A model generated the notes under the pieces. That model saw nothing but the letters and a program-made list of their open reading frames with translations, did not search any database and was not told where the DNA came from. From Aureimonas endophytica (GTDB lineage Bacteria; Pseudomonadota; Alphaproteobacteria; Rhizobiales; Rhizobiaceae), in contig NZ_BMIQ01000001.1 in NCBI RefSeq assembly GCF_014642635.1, positions 930,001 through 994,000 on the forward strand: 64,000 nt of DNA, given 5' to 3'. Position numbers and translations under genes: made by a program. Every line of letters starts with the position of its first letter. Within the stretch, counting starts at the first letter, position 1. Shown here one piece after another: positions 29,837 through 41,723 of this stretch.

Positions 29837-30646
29837 TCAGACCGGAAATGCCAGCGCATGCCCTTGCGGGCTTTCCAGCACCTCGAAGGCCTGGCCGTAG
29901 ATCGCCTCCAGTCGCTCGGCCCGAAGGATCGCGCGCGGCTCCCCTTCCGCGACGAGCCGCCCGTCGCGCAGCGCCACGAGATGGTCGCAGAAGCGCGCCG
30001 CGAGATTGATATCGTGAAGAACCACGACGATGCCGATGCCGCGCTGCCGGCAGAGCGCGGCGAGCAGCGCCAGAACCTCGACCTGATGGGCGACGTCGAG
30101 CGCCGAGATCGGCTCGTCGAGAAGAAGGCAATCGGCCCCTTGCGCAATCAGCATGGCGATGAAGGCGCGCTGGCGCTCGCCGCCGGACAGGCTCTCGACG
30201 TCGCGGGCCGCGTAGGATTCCAGCCCGGTGACGCGGATCGCCTCGGCGATCGCGGCGCGGTCGGCCTCGCTCCTGCGGCCGAGCGCGCCGTGCCAGGGAT
30301 AGCGGCCGAGCGCGACCAGCTCCTCCACCCGCATGCCCGGCACCGGCGGGCAGGTCTGTGGCAGGAAGGCGACCTTGCGCGCAAAGGCGCGGGCGGCGAA
30401 GCCGGCGAGCTCGGCGCCGGCATGGCGGATCGCCCCCGCGCTCGGCGCGTCCTGCCGGGCGAGCAGCTTCAGCAGCGTCGACTTGCCGGAACCGTTGCGG
30501 CCGATGAGGCCGGTCATCCGCCCCGCCGGAAAGGCGAGGTCGAGCGGGCCGACGAGACGGCGCCCGTCCACCGTGAAGCTCGCGCCGGCCACCTCGAAGA
30601 GCGGGGCCGTCGGCGTGTCGGGAGCGGGGCGGAAGGGCATGTTCAT
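29837..30646 (-). CDS. fhuC: Ferric hydroxamate ABC transporter ATP-binding protein
   Basis: 269-residue ATPase of the siderophore/heme/B12 importer class: Walker A GRNGSGKST (49-57), signature ESLSGGERQRAFIAML, Walker B CLLLDEPISALD and switch His in VLHDINLAARF. The ATG at 30646 overlaps the permease stop (ATGA); longer starts would lie inside the permease gene. Last gene of fhuD-fhuB-fhuC. Confidence 0.92.
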   Translation of the reverse strand: MNMPFRPAPDTPTAPLFEVAGASFTVDGRRLVGPLDLAFPAGRMTGLIGRNGSGKSTLLKLLARQDAPSAGAIRHAGAELAGFAARAFARKVAFLPQTCPPVPGMRVEELVALGRYPWHGALGRRSEADRAAIAEAIRVTGLESYAARDVESLSGGERQRAFIAMLIAQGADCLLLDEPISALDVAHQVEVLALLAALCRQRGIGIVVVLHDINLAARFCDHLVALRDGRLVAEGEPRAILRAERLEAIYGQAFEVLESPQGHALAFPV

Positions 30647-32628
30647 GCGGCGGACCGGCGGGACAGGAGGAGAAGCAGGAAGGGCGCGCCGACCAGGGCG
30701 GCGACGATGCCGGTCGGCAATTGCCATGGAAACACCGCCGAGCGCGCGGCGACATCGGCGAAGGCGGCCAGCATCGCGCCGATCAGCGCCGCGCCGCAGA
30801 GAAAGGGCAGCGGACGGTGGAGGCCGAGCATCCGCGCCGCATGCGGGGCCATCAGCCCGAGGAAGCTCAGGGGCCCGAGGATCGGCGTCGCGGCGGCCGT
30901 CAGCGCGGCGGCGGCGAGGAGCAGCAGGAAACGGGCCGGCGTCAGCGGCACGCCGAGCGCCCGGGCCAGACTGTCGCCGACCGGCAGGATGCCGATCCAG
31001 CGGCGCAGCAGCAGCGCCGCGAGGCCGAGGCAGAGACAGGCGAGAAGCACCGGCAGCGTGCCGTCCCAGCCGATGCCGCCCGGCGCGCCCGCCATCCAGG
31101 CGAGAAGCTGCACGGCGCGGGGATCGCCCGTGGCGGACAAGGCGCCGACCAGCGCATCCAGCAGGGCGTTGAGCGCGATGCCGGTGAGGACGACGCGCTC
31201 CGGCCGGAAGCCCGAGCGATGCGACAGGACGAGGATCGCGGCGAGAACCGCGAAGGCGCCGGCGACGGCCGCCGCGCTCTGGGCGACCGGCCCGAGCGTC
31301 GCGGTGAAGAACAGCGCGAGCGCCACCGCGATCGTCGCTCCCGCGCCGACGCCGAGCACTTCCGGCCCGGCCAGGGCGTTGCCGGTGAGCCGTTGCAGGA
31401 TGGCGCCGGCCAGCGCCAGCATGGTACCGGCACCGATCGTCGCCAGGAGTCGCGGCCCCCGCCAGGGCAGGACGGTCGCGAGATCCGACGAGGACGAGAG
31501 GACCGTCCAGCCGCCCTCGACGTCGCGTCCGACGAGGACCGACAGGCCCGCCGCCGCGACGAGCGCCAGCGCCCCGAGGACGAGCGCCCTGCCCCGCAGC
31601 TCGAAACGCTCATGGCGAACCCGCGCCGCGGCCGGCGGCGGCATGGCGGTCTTGAGGCGCGGCAGAAGCAGGAGGAGCAGCGGCGTGCCGAGAATGGCGG
31701 TGACGGCGCCCGTCGGCAGGAAGTCGGCATTCTCGCCGATCGCCGCCTGAAGCAGCGCGTCGGTGGCAAAGAGGAGGAGCGCGCCGAACAGAGCCGAGGC
31801 GAGAAGGCGCGGACCGAAGCGGCGCGCCCCGGCGAGCCGCGCGAGCAGCGGCGCGACGAGACCGACGAAGCCGATGACGCCGACCGTCGAGGTGACGAAG
31901 GCCGCCATGGCGAGGCCGAGCGCGACGGCGCCGACGCGCAGCCCGACGACATTCATGCCGAGCGCCTTAGCACTCGTCTCGCCGAGATCGAGGAGTGACA
32001 GCGGCCGCACGAGAAGCGCGGCGAGGAGCGCCAGTGGCAGGAGGCGGAAGACGAGGCCGAGCACCGGGTCCCAGCCCTGCTGCGCCAGGGAGCCGGCACC
32101 CCAGATGAAGAGGCTGGCGAGATAGCGGTCGTTGAGCAGCGTCAGGATCGCCGCCAGCGCGCCGCAATAGAGGCTGACGACGAGGCCGGAGAGGACGAGC
32201 GGCACCGGCGCGAAATCCTGGCGGCGCGTCAGGAGAAAGACGAGGCCCGCCGCGACGGCGCTACCGCCGAGCGCCACGAGATCGCGGCCGAAGCCGAGAA
32301 GCGACGGCACGAAGAGCGTCGCGGCGACGAGCGCCAGCCGCGCCCCGGCATCGAAGCCGAGCGTCGTCGGCGAGGCGAGCGGATTGCGCAGCACCTGCTG
32401 GAGCAGCGCACCGGACGCGCCGAGCCCGAGACCGCAGACGAGGCCGATCGCGAGACGCGGCAGCCGCGCATAGACGAGGAGCATGCGCTCCGGGTCGTAG
32501 CCCTCCCCCCGCGCGGCGAAGGCCTTCAGGATCGACGGCCCGAGATCGCGCAGCGTCGCGGCCAGCGCCAGGGCGAAGAGGAGCGCGACGAGCGCGACCG
32601 GCAGGCGCTGTCCGACGAGGCTCCTCAT
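30643..32628 (-). CDS. fhuB: Ferric hydroxamate ABC transporter permease, fused two-domain
   Basis: 661 residues made of two homologous FecCD-type permease halves in one chain (about 1-330 and 340-661), the arrangement specific to FhuB. Each half has several hydrophobic helices and the loop that docks the ATPase, seen as TVGVIGFVGLVAPLLAR in the first half and ILGPLSFLGLMAPHAAR in the second. Overlaps the binding protein gene upstream and fhuC downstream by four bases each. Confidence 0.94.
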   Translation of the reverse strand: MRSLVGQRLPVALVALLFALALAATLRDLGPSILKAFAARGEGYDPERMLLVYARLPRLAIGLVCGLGLGASGALLQQVLRNPLASPTTLGFDAGARLALVAATLFVPSLLGFGRDLVALGGSAVAAGLVFLLTRRQDFAPVPLVLSGLVVSLYCGALAAILTLLNDRYLASLFIWGAGSLAQQGWDPVLGLVFRLLPLALLAALLVRPLSLLDLGETSAKALGMNVVGLRVGAVALGLAMAAFVTSTVGVIGFVGLVAPLLARLAGARRFGPRLLASALFGALLLFATDALLQAAIGENADFLPTGAVTAILGTPLLLLLLPRLKTAMPPPAAARVRHERFELRGRALVLGALALVAAAGLSVLVGRDVEGGWTVLSSSSDLATVLPWRGPRLLATIGAGTMLALAGAILQRLTGNALAGPEVLGVGAGATIAVALALFFTATLGPVAQSAAAVAGAFAVLAAILVLSHRSGFRPERVVLTGIALNALLDALVGALSATGDPRAVQLLAWMAGAPGGIGWDGTLPVLLACLCLGLAALLLRRWIGILPVGDSLARALGVPLTPARFLLLLAAAALTAAATPILGPLSFLGLMAPHAARMLGLHRPLPFLCGAALIGAMLAAFADVAARSAVFPWQLPTGIVAALVGAPFLLLLLSRRSAA

Positions 32629-33503
32629 GCGGCACGGCCTTCGAGCGTCGCGAGGAGAAGGCGGGCGAAGCGCAGGCCGGAGGCGACGCCGCCGAACATC
32701 AGCGAGGCCGGCATGGTCGCGACCCGCCCTGCCTTCACGAAGGGCAGTTCGGTCCAGAGCGGCGTCCGCGCCAGCGCCGGCATCACGTCGGGCGGCACCG
32801 GATCGATGATGACGACCCGCGCCTCGCCGAGGCTCGCCAGCGTCTCGACGCCGATCGTCGCGAAGCCCCAGTAGAGCGTCTCGCCGCGAAAGGCGTTGGC
32901 GAGGCCGATCCGGTCGAGGACGCCCTGATACAGCCCCTGCCCGCCATAGACGCGCACATGCCGGGGATCGAGAAAGCTGATCGCGAGGACGGGAAGCCGA
33001 TCGGGCAGCGCGCGGACGCGCTCGGCAAGGTTCGCGAATTCACGATCCGCCGCCGCGAGAAAGGCTTCGGCCGCCGCCTGCCGGTCCAGCGCCGCGCCGA
33101 GCGTGCGGACGGCCTCGACCGCGCACGGCAGGATTTTGGCGCCGTCCTCGTAGATCGAGACGCGCAGCGTCGGCCCGATCCTCTGGAGCACCGGCAGGAT
33201 CGGATCGAGATAGGGCGTCGTCAGGATGAAATCGGGCGCGAGCTTGGCGAGGAGCTCGAAATTCGCCGTCTGCGAATCGCCGACATCCACCGTGCCGGGC
33301 GGCAGCGCCGGCTCGACCACCCATTTCGGCCAGTCGGTCGCCCCAGCGACGGCGAAGGGCGGCGCGCCGAGCATGAAGGCGGTTTCGGCGAGCGCGTAAT
33401 CCATGGAGACGAGGCGGGCGGGCGTCGCGGCACCGGCCGGATGCGGCACGGCCAGCGCGGCGAAGCCGGCTAGAACGTCCCGGCGGGAAAGGGCAAGGGG
33501 CAA
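32625..33503 (-). CDS. fhuD: Ferric hydroxamate-binding periplasmic protein
   Basis: 292-residue class III binding protein. The N-terminus SRRDVLAGFAALAVPHPAGA is a twin-arginine signal, usual for FhuD. The mature part has the two-lobed helical-backbone layout, with DWPKWVVEPALPPGTVDVG and AKLAPDFILTTPYLDP near the first lobe. Delivers ferric hydroxamate siderophores to FhuB. First gene of the operon, with an iron box (33534-33548) about 30 bases upstream. Confidence 0.92.
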   Translation of the reverse strand: MPLALSRRDVLAGFAALAVPHPAGAATPARLVSMDYALAETAFMLGAPPFAVAGATDWPKWVVEPALPPGTVDVGDSQTANFELLAKLAPDFILTTPYLDPILPVLQRIGPTLRVSIYEDGAKILPCAVEAVRTLGAALDRQAAAEAFLAAADREFANLAERVRALPDRLPVLAISFLDPRHVRVYGGQGLYQGVLDRIGLANAFRGETLYWGFATIGVETLASLGEARVVIIDPVPPDVMPALARTPLWTELPFVKAGRVATMPASLMFGGVASGLRFARLLLATLEGRAA

Positions 33504-33533
33504 GCCGAACCTCGGCGTCGATGCGTTATTTGT

Positions 33534-33548
33534 TTACTCTCATAGTCA
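33534..33548 (-). promoter_or_regulatory. RirA-type iron box upstream of fhuDBC
   Basis: Read toward fhuD it is TGA-CTATGAGAG-TAA, one base from the TGA-N9-TCA iron-responsive operator bound by RirA in rhizobia. It sits in an AT-rich patch 31 bases before the fhuD start. It shares the TGACT start with the second box at 43958-43972. Confidence 0.5.
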
Positions 33549-33634
33549 TGTTTTTGGAAGCGTCAACGCGGCCCGGCCCCTCGCCTTCCGCCACATTGCG
33601 ATGGGAAGGGAAGGCATCGACATGGAGAATCACG

Positions 33635-34375
33635 ATGCCGAAACGCCTTCTTCCGCTTGCCGCCCTCCTCTTCGTCACGGCCGTGCCGGCCTTTGCGCAG
33701 GAGGCCGGCGCGCCCGCGCCGCGCCGCGAGGTGACGGTTTCGGGCAGCGGCGAGGCCCATGGCGCGCCGGATCGCGCCACCGTCACCTTCGCCGTGCAGC
33801 GCAGCGGCAAGACGGCGCGCGAAGCGCTCGACGCGGCGAATCAGGCGATGACCGAGGTCGTCGCCGGCATGAAGGCGCTCGTCATCGAAAGCCGCGATCT
33901 CCAGACGTCCGGCTTCGCGATCACGCCGCAATATCGCTACGACAATGACGGCAACGGCAACAGCAAGCCGCCGGAACTCGTCGGCTACGAGGTGCGCAAC
34001 GGCCTGACCTTGCGGCTGCGCGATGTCGGCAAGGTGGGCGAGGTGCTCGACCGCGCGGTGACGCTCGGCGTCAATTCGGGCGGCGACGTCGCCTTCGAGG
34101 TCGCCGACCCGGCGCAGCTGCGCCTCGCGGCGCGGCAGGACGCGGTGCGGGACGCGGCGGCGAATGCCAAGGCGCTGGCCGAGGCGGCCGGCGCGACGCT
34201 CGGCGAGGTGCTGCGGATCGAGGCCTTCGACGGCGGCCCGATGCCGCCGGCGCCGATGCCGATGCTGCGCATGGCGGCGGACGCGGCGGCGTCGAAGGCC
34301 GCCGTGCCGGTCGAGGCCGGCGAATCGACGGTCCATGCCGATGTGCGCGTAACCTACGCCCTCTCCGGGCGCTGA
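33635..34375 (+). CDS. SIMPL-domain periplasmic protein
   Basis: 246-residue secreted protein; signal peptide MPKRLLPLAALLFVTAVPAFAQ, cleaved after AQ. The rest is one SIMPL (DUF541) domain, starting REVTVSGSGEAHGAPDRATVTFAVQ and containing the ALAEAAGATLGEVLRI segment near the end. SIMPL proteins sit in the periplasm or outer envelope with no firm biochemical role; some help against oxidative stress. GGAG lies six bases before ATG 33635; longer frames lack a signal peptide. Confidence 0.9.
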   Translation: MPKRLLPLAALLFVTAVPAFAQEAGAPAPRREVTVSGSGEAHGAPDRATVTFAVQRSGKTAREALDAANQAMTEVVAGMKALVIESRDLQTSGFAITPQYRYDNDGNGNSKPPELVGYEVRNGLTLRLRDVGKVGEVLDRAVTLGVNSGGDVAFEVADPAQLRLAARQDAVRDAAANAKALAEAAGATLGEVLRIEAFDGGPMPPAPMPMLRMAADAAASKAAVPVEAGESTVHADVRVTYALSGR

Positions 34376-34383
34376 AACGACGG

Positions 34384-34410
34384 CGGCCCGGCGCCTGAGG
34401 CGCCGGGCCG
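34384..34410. terminator. Shared hairpin terminator
   Basis: A near-perfect GC hairpin with 12-bp arms (CGGCCCGGCGCC / GGCGCCGGGCCG) and a TGA loop, right after the SIMPL gene and before the convergent small secreted protein. A short TTCG follows. Confidence 0.7.
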
Positions 34411-34432
34411 TTCGAACCTTGAGCCGTCCGCC

Positions 34433-34828
34433 TCAGCGGCGGACGGAGAGCACCGGACAGCCGCGGTCGTTGGCGAAGCGCACGGTCTCGACGCGGCCGC
34501 GCCGCAACCCGTCGACCGTCACGGAACGCGGCGTCTCGCGCACGATGCGCGGCCGGTTGAGGCCGAGATCATAGGCCTTGCGCAAGGCGAGGCGCGGGCC
34601 GCAGACGCCGCCCCGGCGCCAGTCGTCGCGGCGGTCGTCCCGCCGATCGTCCCGCCGGTCGTCATGGCGCCCGTCGCGCCAGTCGCGATACTGGACCGGC
34701 ATGCCGCGATAGCCGTCGTCGACGATCACCCGGATGTCCGACGCGGAGGCCGATGCGGTGCCGAGGCCGACGAGACCGGCCCCGAGGGTGACGGCGACGA
34801 GAGCGCCACGCACGAGATTGTTGAACAT
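34433..34828 (-). CDS. Secreted protein with RRDD tandem repeats
   Basis: 131-residue precursor with a signal peptide (LVRGALVAVTLGAGLVGLGTASASA). The mature protein has a repeated HDDRRDDRRDDRRDD segment near residues 54-70, encoded by 12-base tandem repeats at about 34625-34670, then a C-terminal part with two Cys (VCGPR, RGCPVL) that could pair, and regular VRETPRSVTVDG strands. Similar small secreted proteins with Arg/Asp repeats occur across Rhizobiales; function unknown. AGGAGG precedes the ATG. Confidence 0.8.
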   Translation of the reverse strand: MFNNLVRGALVAVTLGAGLVGLGTASASASDIRVIVDDGYRGMPVQYRDWRDGRHDDRRDDRRDDRRDDWRRGGVCGPRLALRKAYDLGLNRPRIVRETPRSVTVDGLRRGRVETVRFANDRGCPVLSVRR

Positions 34829-35024
34829 GGATGTCCTCCTGCTCTGCCGCCGGTCGCCGCGACGGGCGCCGGCTCGGATGGTCGAGCTATGGCAGGGCCT
34901 GGCTGAATGAAGCCGGAAGAGGGCGTTCATCGCCCGTTCAGCTAATGATTTCGGAGCTTTGCGACCTTCCGCTAGGGCAGGGCTTCATGGCATTCTCTTC
35001 TCGTCGTGGAACCGGGGGGATGCC

Positions 35025-35471
35025 ATGCCATCTGCACTCGCGCGCCTCACCGGCGCCGGCTGGTTCGCCGTTCTGGCGCGGATCGTCCTCACCTTCGCCT
35101 TCTGGGGCAGCGGCCTGTCGAAGCTTCTCGACTTCCCGGGTGGCGTGGCCGAGATGGCGGCCTATGGGTTGCAGCCGGCGGTTCTCTTCAACATCGCCTG
35201 CATCGTGACGCTGCTCGGCGGTTCGGCCCTGGTGATCCTCGACCGCGCCGCCTGGCTCGGCCTCGGCGCGCTCGCCGTCTTCACCGTGCTGACGCTGCCG
35301 ATCGTGCATCACTTCTGGAGCATGACCGGCGAGGAGGCCATGATCCATTTCTTCTTCGCCACCGAACATGTCTCGCTGATCGGCGGATTGATGGTCGCGG
35401 CCATCCTGTCGCGCGGCCGTCAGCGCGCCGGAAGCGCGCCCTCCGTCTCGGGCCTCGCACCGGCGGAGTGA
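35025..35471 (+). CDS. DoxX-family membrane protein
   Basis: 148 residues with four hydrophobic helices, opening with [21 protein letters not shown], the conserved DoxX first helix with its Gly-Ser-Lys signature. DoxX proteins are small inner-membrane proteins tied to redox and quinone-linked processes; the reaction is unknown. ATG 35025 follows GGGGGGA. Convergent with the ABC exporter gene eight bases away. Confidence 0.88.
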   Translation: MPSALARLTGAGWFAVLARIVLTFAFWGSGLSKLLDFPGGVAEMAAYGLQPAVLFNIACIVTLLGGSALVILDRAAWLGLGALAVFTVLTLPIVHHFWSMTGEEAMIHFFFATEHVSLIGGLMVAAILSRGRQRAGSAPSVSGLAPAE

Positions 35472-35478
35472 CGCGCCT

Positions 35479-37221
35479 TCAGGCGTCGATCACGGCGCCG
35501 TCGAGCTGGAGGTCGTGCAGCCGGCGATAAAGGCCGGAGGACCGGCCAACGAGTTCGGCATGCGAGCCTTCCTCGACGATCCGCCCCTCCTCCACGACGA
35601 AGATGCGGTCCGCCGCGCGGATCGTCGCGAGGCGATGGGCGATGACCAGAACCGTGCGGCCGTGCGACAGTTCGGCGAGCGAGGCCTGGATCGCCCGCTC
35701 CGTTTCCGTGTCGAGCGCCGAGGTCGCCTCGTCCAGGATGAGGATCGGCGGGTTCTTCAGGAAGATGCGGGCGATGGCGAGGCGCTGCTTCTGGCCGCCG
35801 GAGAGTTTCACGCCGCGCTCGCCGACCATCGTGTCGAGCCCTTCCGGCAGGGTGTCGATCAGTTCGCCGAGCCGGGCCTTCGCCGCCGCCGCCATGATCT
35901 CGGCATCCGAAGCGCCGAGCCGGCCATAGGCGATGTTCTCGCGGATCGAGCCGGCGAAGAGGAACACGTCCTGCTGCACGATGCCGATATTGGCGCGCAG
36001 CGAGCGCAGCGTCATGTCGCGGATGTCATGGCCGTCGATCAGGATGCGGCCGCGTCCGACATCGTAGAAGCGCGGCAGCAACGACAGGAGCGTGCTCTTG
36101 CCCGCCCCCGACGGGCCGACGAAGGCCGCGAGCTCGCCGGCGCGGATGGAAAGGTCGACGCCCTTCAGGATCTCGCGCCCGGCGCCGTAGCCGAAGGCGA
36201 CGCCCTCGTAGCGGATGTCGCCCGCGAGGCGCTCGACGGCCCGCGCCCCCGGCCGGTCGGCGACGTCCGGCCGCTCGTCCAGGAAGTCGAGATAGCGCTG
36301 GAAGCCGGCGATCCCCTTCGGATAGGTCTCGATCACCGAATTGATCTTCTCGATCGGCCGCAGGAACACGGTGACGAGGAGAAGAAAGCCGACGAAACCG
36401 CCGGCGGTGAGGCTGCCGACCGTCACGAACCAGGCGCCCGCCAGCATGATCACCACCTGCACGAAGCGCATCGACAGATAGGTGAGCGAGGTGGAGGCCG
36501 CCATGAAGCGATAGGCTTCGAGCTTCGTCGCCCGGTAGCGGCTGTTGTCATGGGCGAAGAGCCGCTTCTCGTGCTCCTCGTTGGCGAAGGCCTGGACGAC
36601 GCGGATACCACCGACATTCGCCTCGATCCGCGTGTTGAAATCGGCGACGCGGCCATAGAGGGCGCGCCAGGTCTGCGTCATCCGCTGCCCGTAATGGGTG
36701 GTGAGAAAGGCGGTCAGCGGCACGATGACCAGCGCGATCAGCGCCAGCGGCGGATGGACCCAGAGCATCAGGAGAAAGGCGCCGATCAGCGTCATCACCG
36801 CGATGAACAGATCCTCCGGCCCGTGATGGGCGACCTCGCCGATCTCCTCCAGATCCTTGGTCAGCCGCGCCACGAGGCGGCCGGTCTTCTCGTTGTCGAA
36901 GAAGCGGAAGGACAGGGTCTGGAGATGGTCGAAGGCGCGGCGCCGCATCTCGGTCTCGATATTGATGCCGAGCATATGGCCCCAATAGGTGACGACGACC
37001 TGGAAGGCGGCGTTCAGGAGATAGATGAGGAGGAGACCCGCCGCGCCGACCGCGATGAGCCCGAATTGCTGCGTCGGCAGCAGACGATCGATGAACAGCG
37101 ACACCGCCACCGGAAAGGCGAGTTCCAGAAGGCCCGACACCACCGCCGAGGAGAAGTCGATCAGGAACAGGCGCTTGTGCGGACGGTAATAGACGAAGAA
37201 TCGCCGGAGGAGGCCGTTCAT
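35479..37221 (-). CDS. ABC exporter, fused permease and ATPase (MsbA/multidrug type)
   Basis: 580-residue half-transporter, working as a homodimer. The N-terminal half has six membrane helices (about 15-310). The ATPase half has Walker [18 protein letters not shown], signature [17 protein letters not shown], Walker [13 protein letters not shown] and the switch His in VIAHRL. Likely exports a lipid or drug-like compound; substrate unknown. AAAGGA lies before ATG 37221, and a longer frame upstream lacks a ribosome site. Confidence 0.92.
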   Translation of the reverse strand: MNGLLRRFFVYYRPHKRLFLIDFSSAVVSGLLELAFPVAVSLFIDRLLPTQQFGLIAVGAAGLLLIYLLNAAFQVVVTYWGHMLGINIETEMRRRAFDHLQTLSFRFFDNEKTGRLVARLTKDLEEIGEVAHHGPEDLFIAVMTLIGAFLLMLWVHPPLALIALVIVPLTAFLTTHYGQRMTQTWRALYGRVADFNTRIEANVGGIRVVQAFANEEHEKRLFAHDNSRYRATKLEAYRFMAASTSLTYLSMRFVQVVIMLAGAWFVTVGSLTAGGFVGFLLLVTVFLRPIEKINSVIETYPKGIAGFQRYLDFLDERPDVADRPGARAVERLAGDIRYEGVAFGYGAGREILKGVDLSIRAGELAAFVGPSGAGKSTLLSLLPRFYDVGRGRILIDGHDIRDMTLRSLRANIGIVQQDVFLFAGSIRENIAYGRLGASDAEIMAAAAKARLGELIDTLPEGLDTMVGERGVKLSGGQKQRLAIARIFLKNPPILILDEATSALDTETERAIQASLAELSHGRTVLVIAHRLATIRAADRIFVVEEGRIVEEGSHAELVGRSSGLYRRLHDLQLDGAVIDA

Positions 37222-37318
37222 CGACGGGTCCTTTCGATGCGCCGCGAAGTCGTTGAGAGGCTCCGCATAGCAGAGCCTCGCGGCATTGGAAGCCGAATTG
37301 TCGAGGACGAAGGGCAAC

Positions 37319-37342
37319 AAAAAAGGCGGCCCGAGGGCCGCC
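37319..37342 (-). terminator. Intrinsic terminator of rpoD
   Basis: On the minus strand: GGCGGCCC-TC-GGGCCGCC followed by TTTTTT, 25 bases after the rpoD stop codon. A textbook Rho-independent terminator, separating rpoD from the exporter gene. Confidence 0.9.
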
Positions 37343-37367
37343 TTCGTGTCTGCCGGGCCTTGCCCGT

Positions 37368-39338
<1,971 letters not shown>

Positions 39339-39652
39339 CTGCGTATCCGTCTCCAAGACCCGCCCCGCCCGCCCCTTGGGGGACGGCACGCGGCGGATAT
39401 CGCCATTCACCAATAGAAGCGGACTCTTAACGTTCGACTAACCATAGATGGCCGGCCGAATCGATGCTCCGCAAGACGGCCGGCGCAAAAAAGCGCTGAA
39501 CCGCATCCAACCGTCTCCGGGCGAGACGCCTCGCCTGCCCGCTTCATCTTCGTCGCGGCCCGGCGGCCGGGGATAAGTCTCCCAGGCTCCGCATGCCCGC
39601 AATGGCGCACGACCGCGGCCCCATACACCTCAAGACGTTGGAAGGCCAGCGT
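39339..39652. other. dnaG-rpoD intergenic region
   Basis: 314 bases with no gene I can support. On the minus strand it carries AT-richer patches near 39415-39455 that could hold an rpoD promoter, including CTTGCGG followed about 20 bases on by CCATCTATGG, but the spacing fits neither the housekeeping nor the heat-shock consensus well. I make no firm promoter call. Confidence 0.4.
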
Positions 39653-41620
39653 TTAGTAGGACTTCATCGCACGCCCCGAAAGAATGCCGAATCCATCGAT
39701 CAGCGCCTCGGTTCCGTGCAGCGTCTCGATTTCGCGTTTGACTTCCACGACATGGAGATACGCGGCCTCGGTCGGATCATGCCCCAGCGCCTCCTCGGCC
39801 GTGCGCAGTTCCCTATGTAGGGATCGAGCCCGATGGTGCAAGTGAAGCGCCTGTCGCACCGCCTCGCGCGCGTCCTCGGGCGCGGCGTCGTCGAGGAAGG
39901 GCCAGAGTCGCAGCCGCCGCATCGTGCCGCAGCAGTCCTCGTAGACGGGCCGCAGCCCGACGCGGTCGAGATGGGCGACGAGCTCCTCGCGCGAGGCCGG
40001 ATGATGCTCGGCATAGATGTCGAGCACGGCCGAGCGCAGCCGCGCCAGATCGCCGTCCGGCAGCTCGACGCCGGCGAAATAGTCGAAGCCCTCGTGGAAG
40101 AGCTGCGGATGGTTGACGAAGCCGACGACGATGGCGATCTCGCGCGGCGAGGCCGCCGCTTCCGGCCGGCGGATCAGGCTGGAGCGGGCGAGACGATCGG
40201 ACACCACCTGCCGGCGCGGCGCGCCGCCGCCCGGTGCCCGGCCCCCGCCCCCACCGCCGCCGTTCTGCCAGGGCGGGCGCTCGCCGCGCCGCCGCTCGCC
40301 GCCCTGCCAGCCGCCGCGCCGCGCCTCGGTCGGCGGCGGGCCGAAGAAGGCGCGCAGCCGGTCGTCCATGTCCTGGGCGTAATGGCGGCGGACGCTCTCG
40401 TCGCGGATCTCGCGCACCAGCCCCTTCACGCGATGCTCGAGTTCCGCCCGGCGCTCGGGCGTGTCGAAGATGCCGCCGGACGTCTCGCGCATCCAGAGGA
40501 TCTCCGAGAGCGGGCGCGCTCCGGCCAGGACCTCGCGAAAGGCGTCCGGCCCGCCTTCCCGCACGAGATCGTCCGGGTCCTTGCCGCCGGTGAGCAGCGC
40601 GACGCGCAGCGAGCGGCCGGGCGCGAGGAGCGGCAAGGCGAGATCGGCCGCGCGGTTCGCCGCCTTCAGCCCCGCCCCGTCGCCGTCGAAGCAGAGCACC
40701 GGCTCGGGCGTCGTCTTCCAGAGGAGTTCGAGCTGCCGGTCGGTCATGGCGGTGCCGAGCGGCGCCACCGCATTCTCGAAACCCGCCTGATGCAGCGCGA
40801 TCGCGTCGACATAGCCCTCGACGACGACGAGCGTGCCGGCCGTCTTCGCGGCGCGCCGGGCCCGCGCCAGATTGAAGAGCGTCGAGCCCTTCAGGAAGAC
40901 CTCGGTCTCCGGCGAATTCAGATATTTCGCCTGGGCGTCCTTCGCCATGGCGCGGCCGCCGAAGGCGATCACCCGCTCGCGCACGTCCTCGATCGGAAAC
41001 ATGATGCGGTCGCGGAAGCGGTCGTAGGAGACGGCGATGCCCTCGCCATGGACGACGAGGCCCGCCCCCTCGATCTCCGCCTTGCCGATGCCCTTGCCCG
41101 CCAGGAATTCCTTCAGCCGCGAGCGCGAGTCCGGCGCGAAGCCGAGGCCGAAGGTCTTCTGCGTCGCGCCGCTGAGGCCGCGATCGCGCAGATAGGCGCG
41201 GGCCTTGGCGCCGTCCGGCCCGTGCAGGGTCTCGCGGAAGAAGTCGGAGGCGAGGCGCAGCGCGTCGAGCAGCGTGGCGCGCTGCTCCTCCCGCTCCTCC
41301 GCCTTCGGGTCGCGCGCCGGCAGCGACAGGCCGGCCTCGGCCGCCAGCCGCTCCACCGCCTCCGGAAAGCTCATGCCCTCGCATTCGGTGAGAAAGCGGA
41401 AATGGTCGCCCGAGACGCCGCAGCCGAAGCAATGGTAGCGGCCCTTGGCATCCTCGCAATGGAAGCTCGGGCTCTTCTCGCCATGGAAGGGGCAGCAGGC
41501 CCAATAGTCGCCCCGGCTCGGCTGCGACTTGCGCCGATCCCAGGTCACGCGCCGCCCGATCACCTCCGAGATCGGCACGCGGGCGCGAATTTCGTCGAGG
41601 AAGGTCGGGGAGAAGCGCAT
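39653..41620 (-). CDS. dnaG: DNA primase
   Basis: 655-residue primase that makes RNA primers at the fork. The N-terminal zinc finger is CPFH...CFGC (CHC2 type). The Toprim core has VVEGYVDAIAL and LCFDGDGAG, the metal-binding acidic motifs. A Gly/Arg-rich linker (GGGGGGGRAPGGG) near residue 430-460 separates the polymerase core from the C-terminal helicase-binding domain. ATG 41620 follows AAGGA; a longer frame to 41665 lacks one. Gene order dnaG-rpoD matches the macromolecular synthesis operon. Confidence 0.97.
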   Translation of the reverse strand: MRFSPTFLDEIRARVPISEVIGRRVTWDRRKSQPSRGDYWACCPFHGEKSPSFHCEDAKGRYHCFGCGVSGDHFRFLTECEGMSFPEAVERLAAEAGLSLPARDPKAEEREEQRATLLDALRLASDFFRETLHGPDGAKARAYLRDRGLSGATQKTFGLGFAPDSRSRLKEFLAGKGIGKAEIEGAGLVVHGEGIAVSYDRFRDRIMFPIEDVRERVIAFGGRAMAKDAQAKYLNSPETEVFLKGSTLFNLARARRAAKTAGTLVVVEGYVDAIALHQAGFENAVAPLGTAMTDRQLELLWKTTPEPVLCFDGDGAGLKAANRAADLALPLLAPGRSLRVALLTGGKDPDDLVREGGPDAFREVLAGARPLSEILWMRETSGGIFDTPERRAELEHRVKGLVREIRDESVRRHYAQDMDDRLRAFFGPPPTEARRGGWQGGERRRGERPPWQNGGGGGGGRAPGGGAPRRQVVSDRLARSSLIRRPEAAASPREIAIVVGFVNHPQLFHEGFDYFAGVELPDGDLARLRSAVLDIYAEHHPASREELVAHLDRVGLRPVYEDCCGTMRRLRLWPFLDDAAPEDAREAVRQALHLHHRARSLHRELRTAEEALGHDPTEAAYLHVVEVKREIETLHGTEALIDGFGILSGRAMKSY

Positions 41621-41723
41621 CGGTCCTTCATGAAAGCGGCGGGCTGAAGGATCAGCCTTTATCACCTTCTTAGTTAAGAACCGGCGCGCTCCCTTTGCAG
41701 TCCCCGCTCTTCACATGCCGGGT

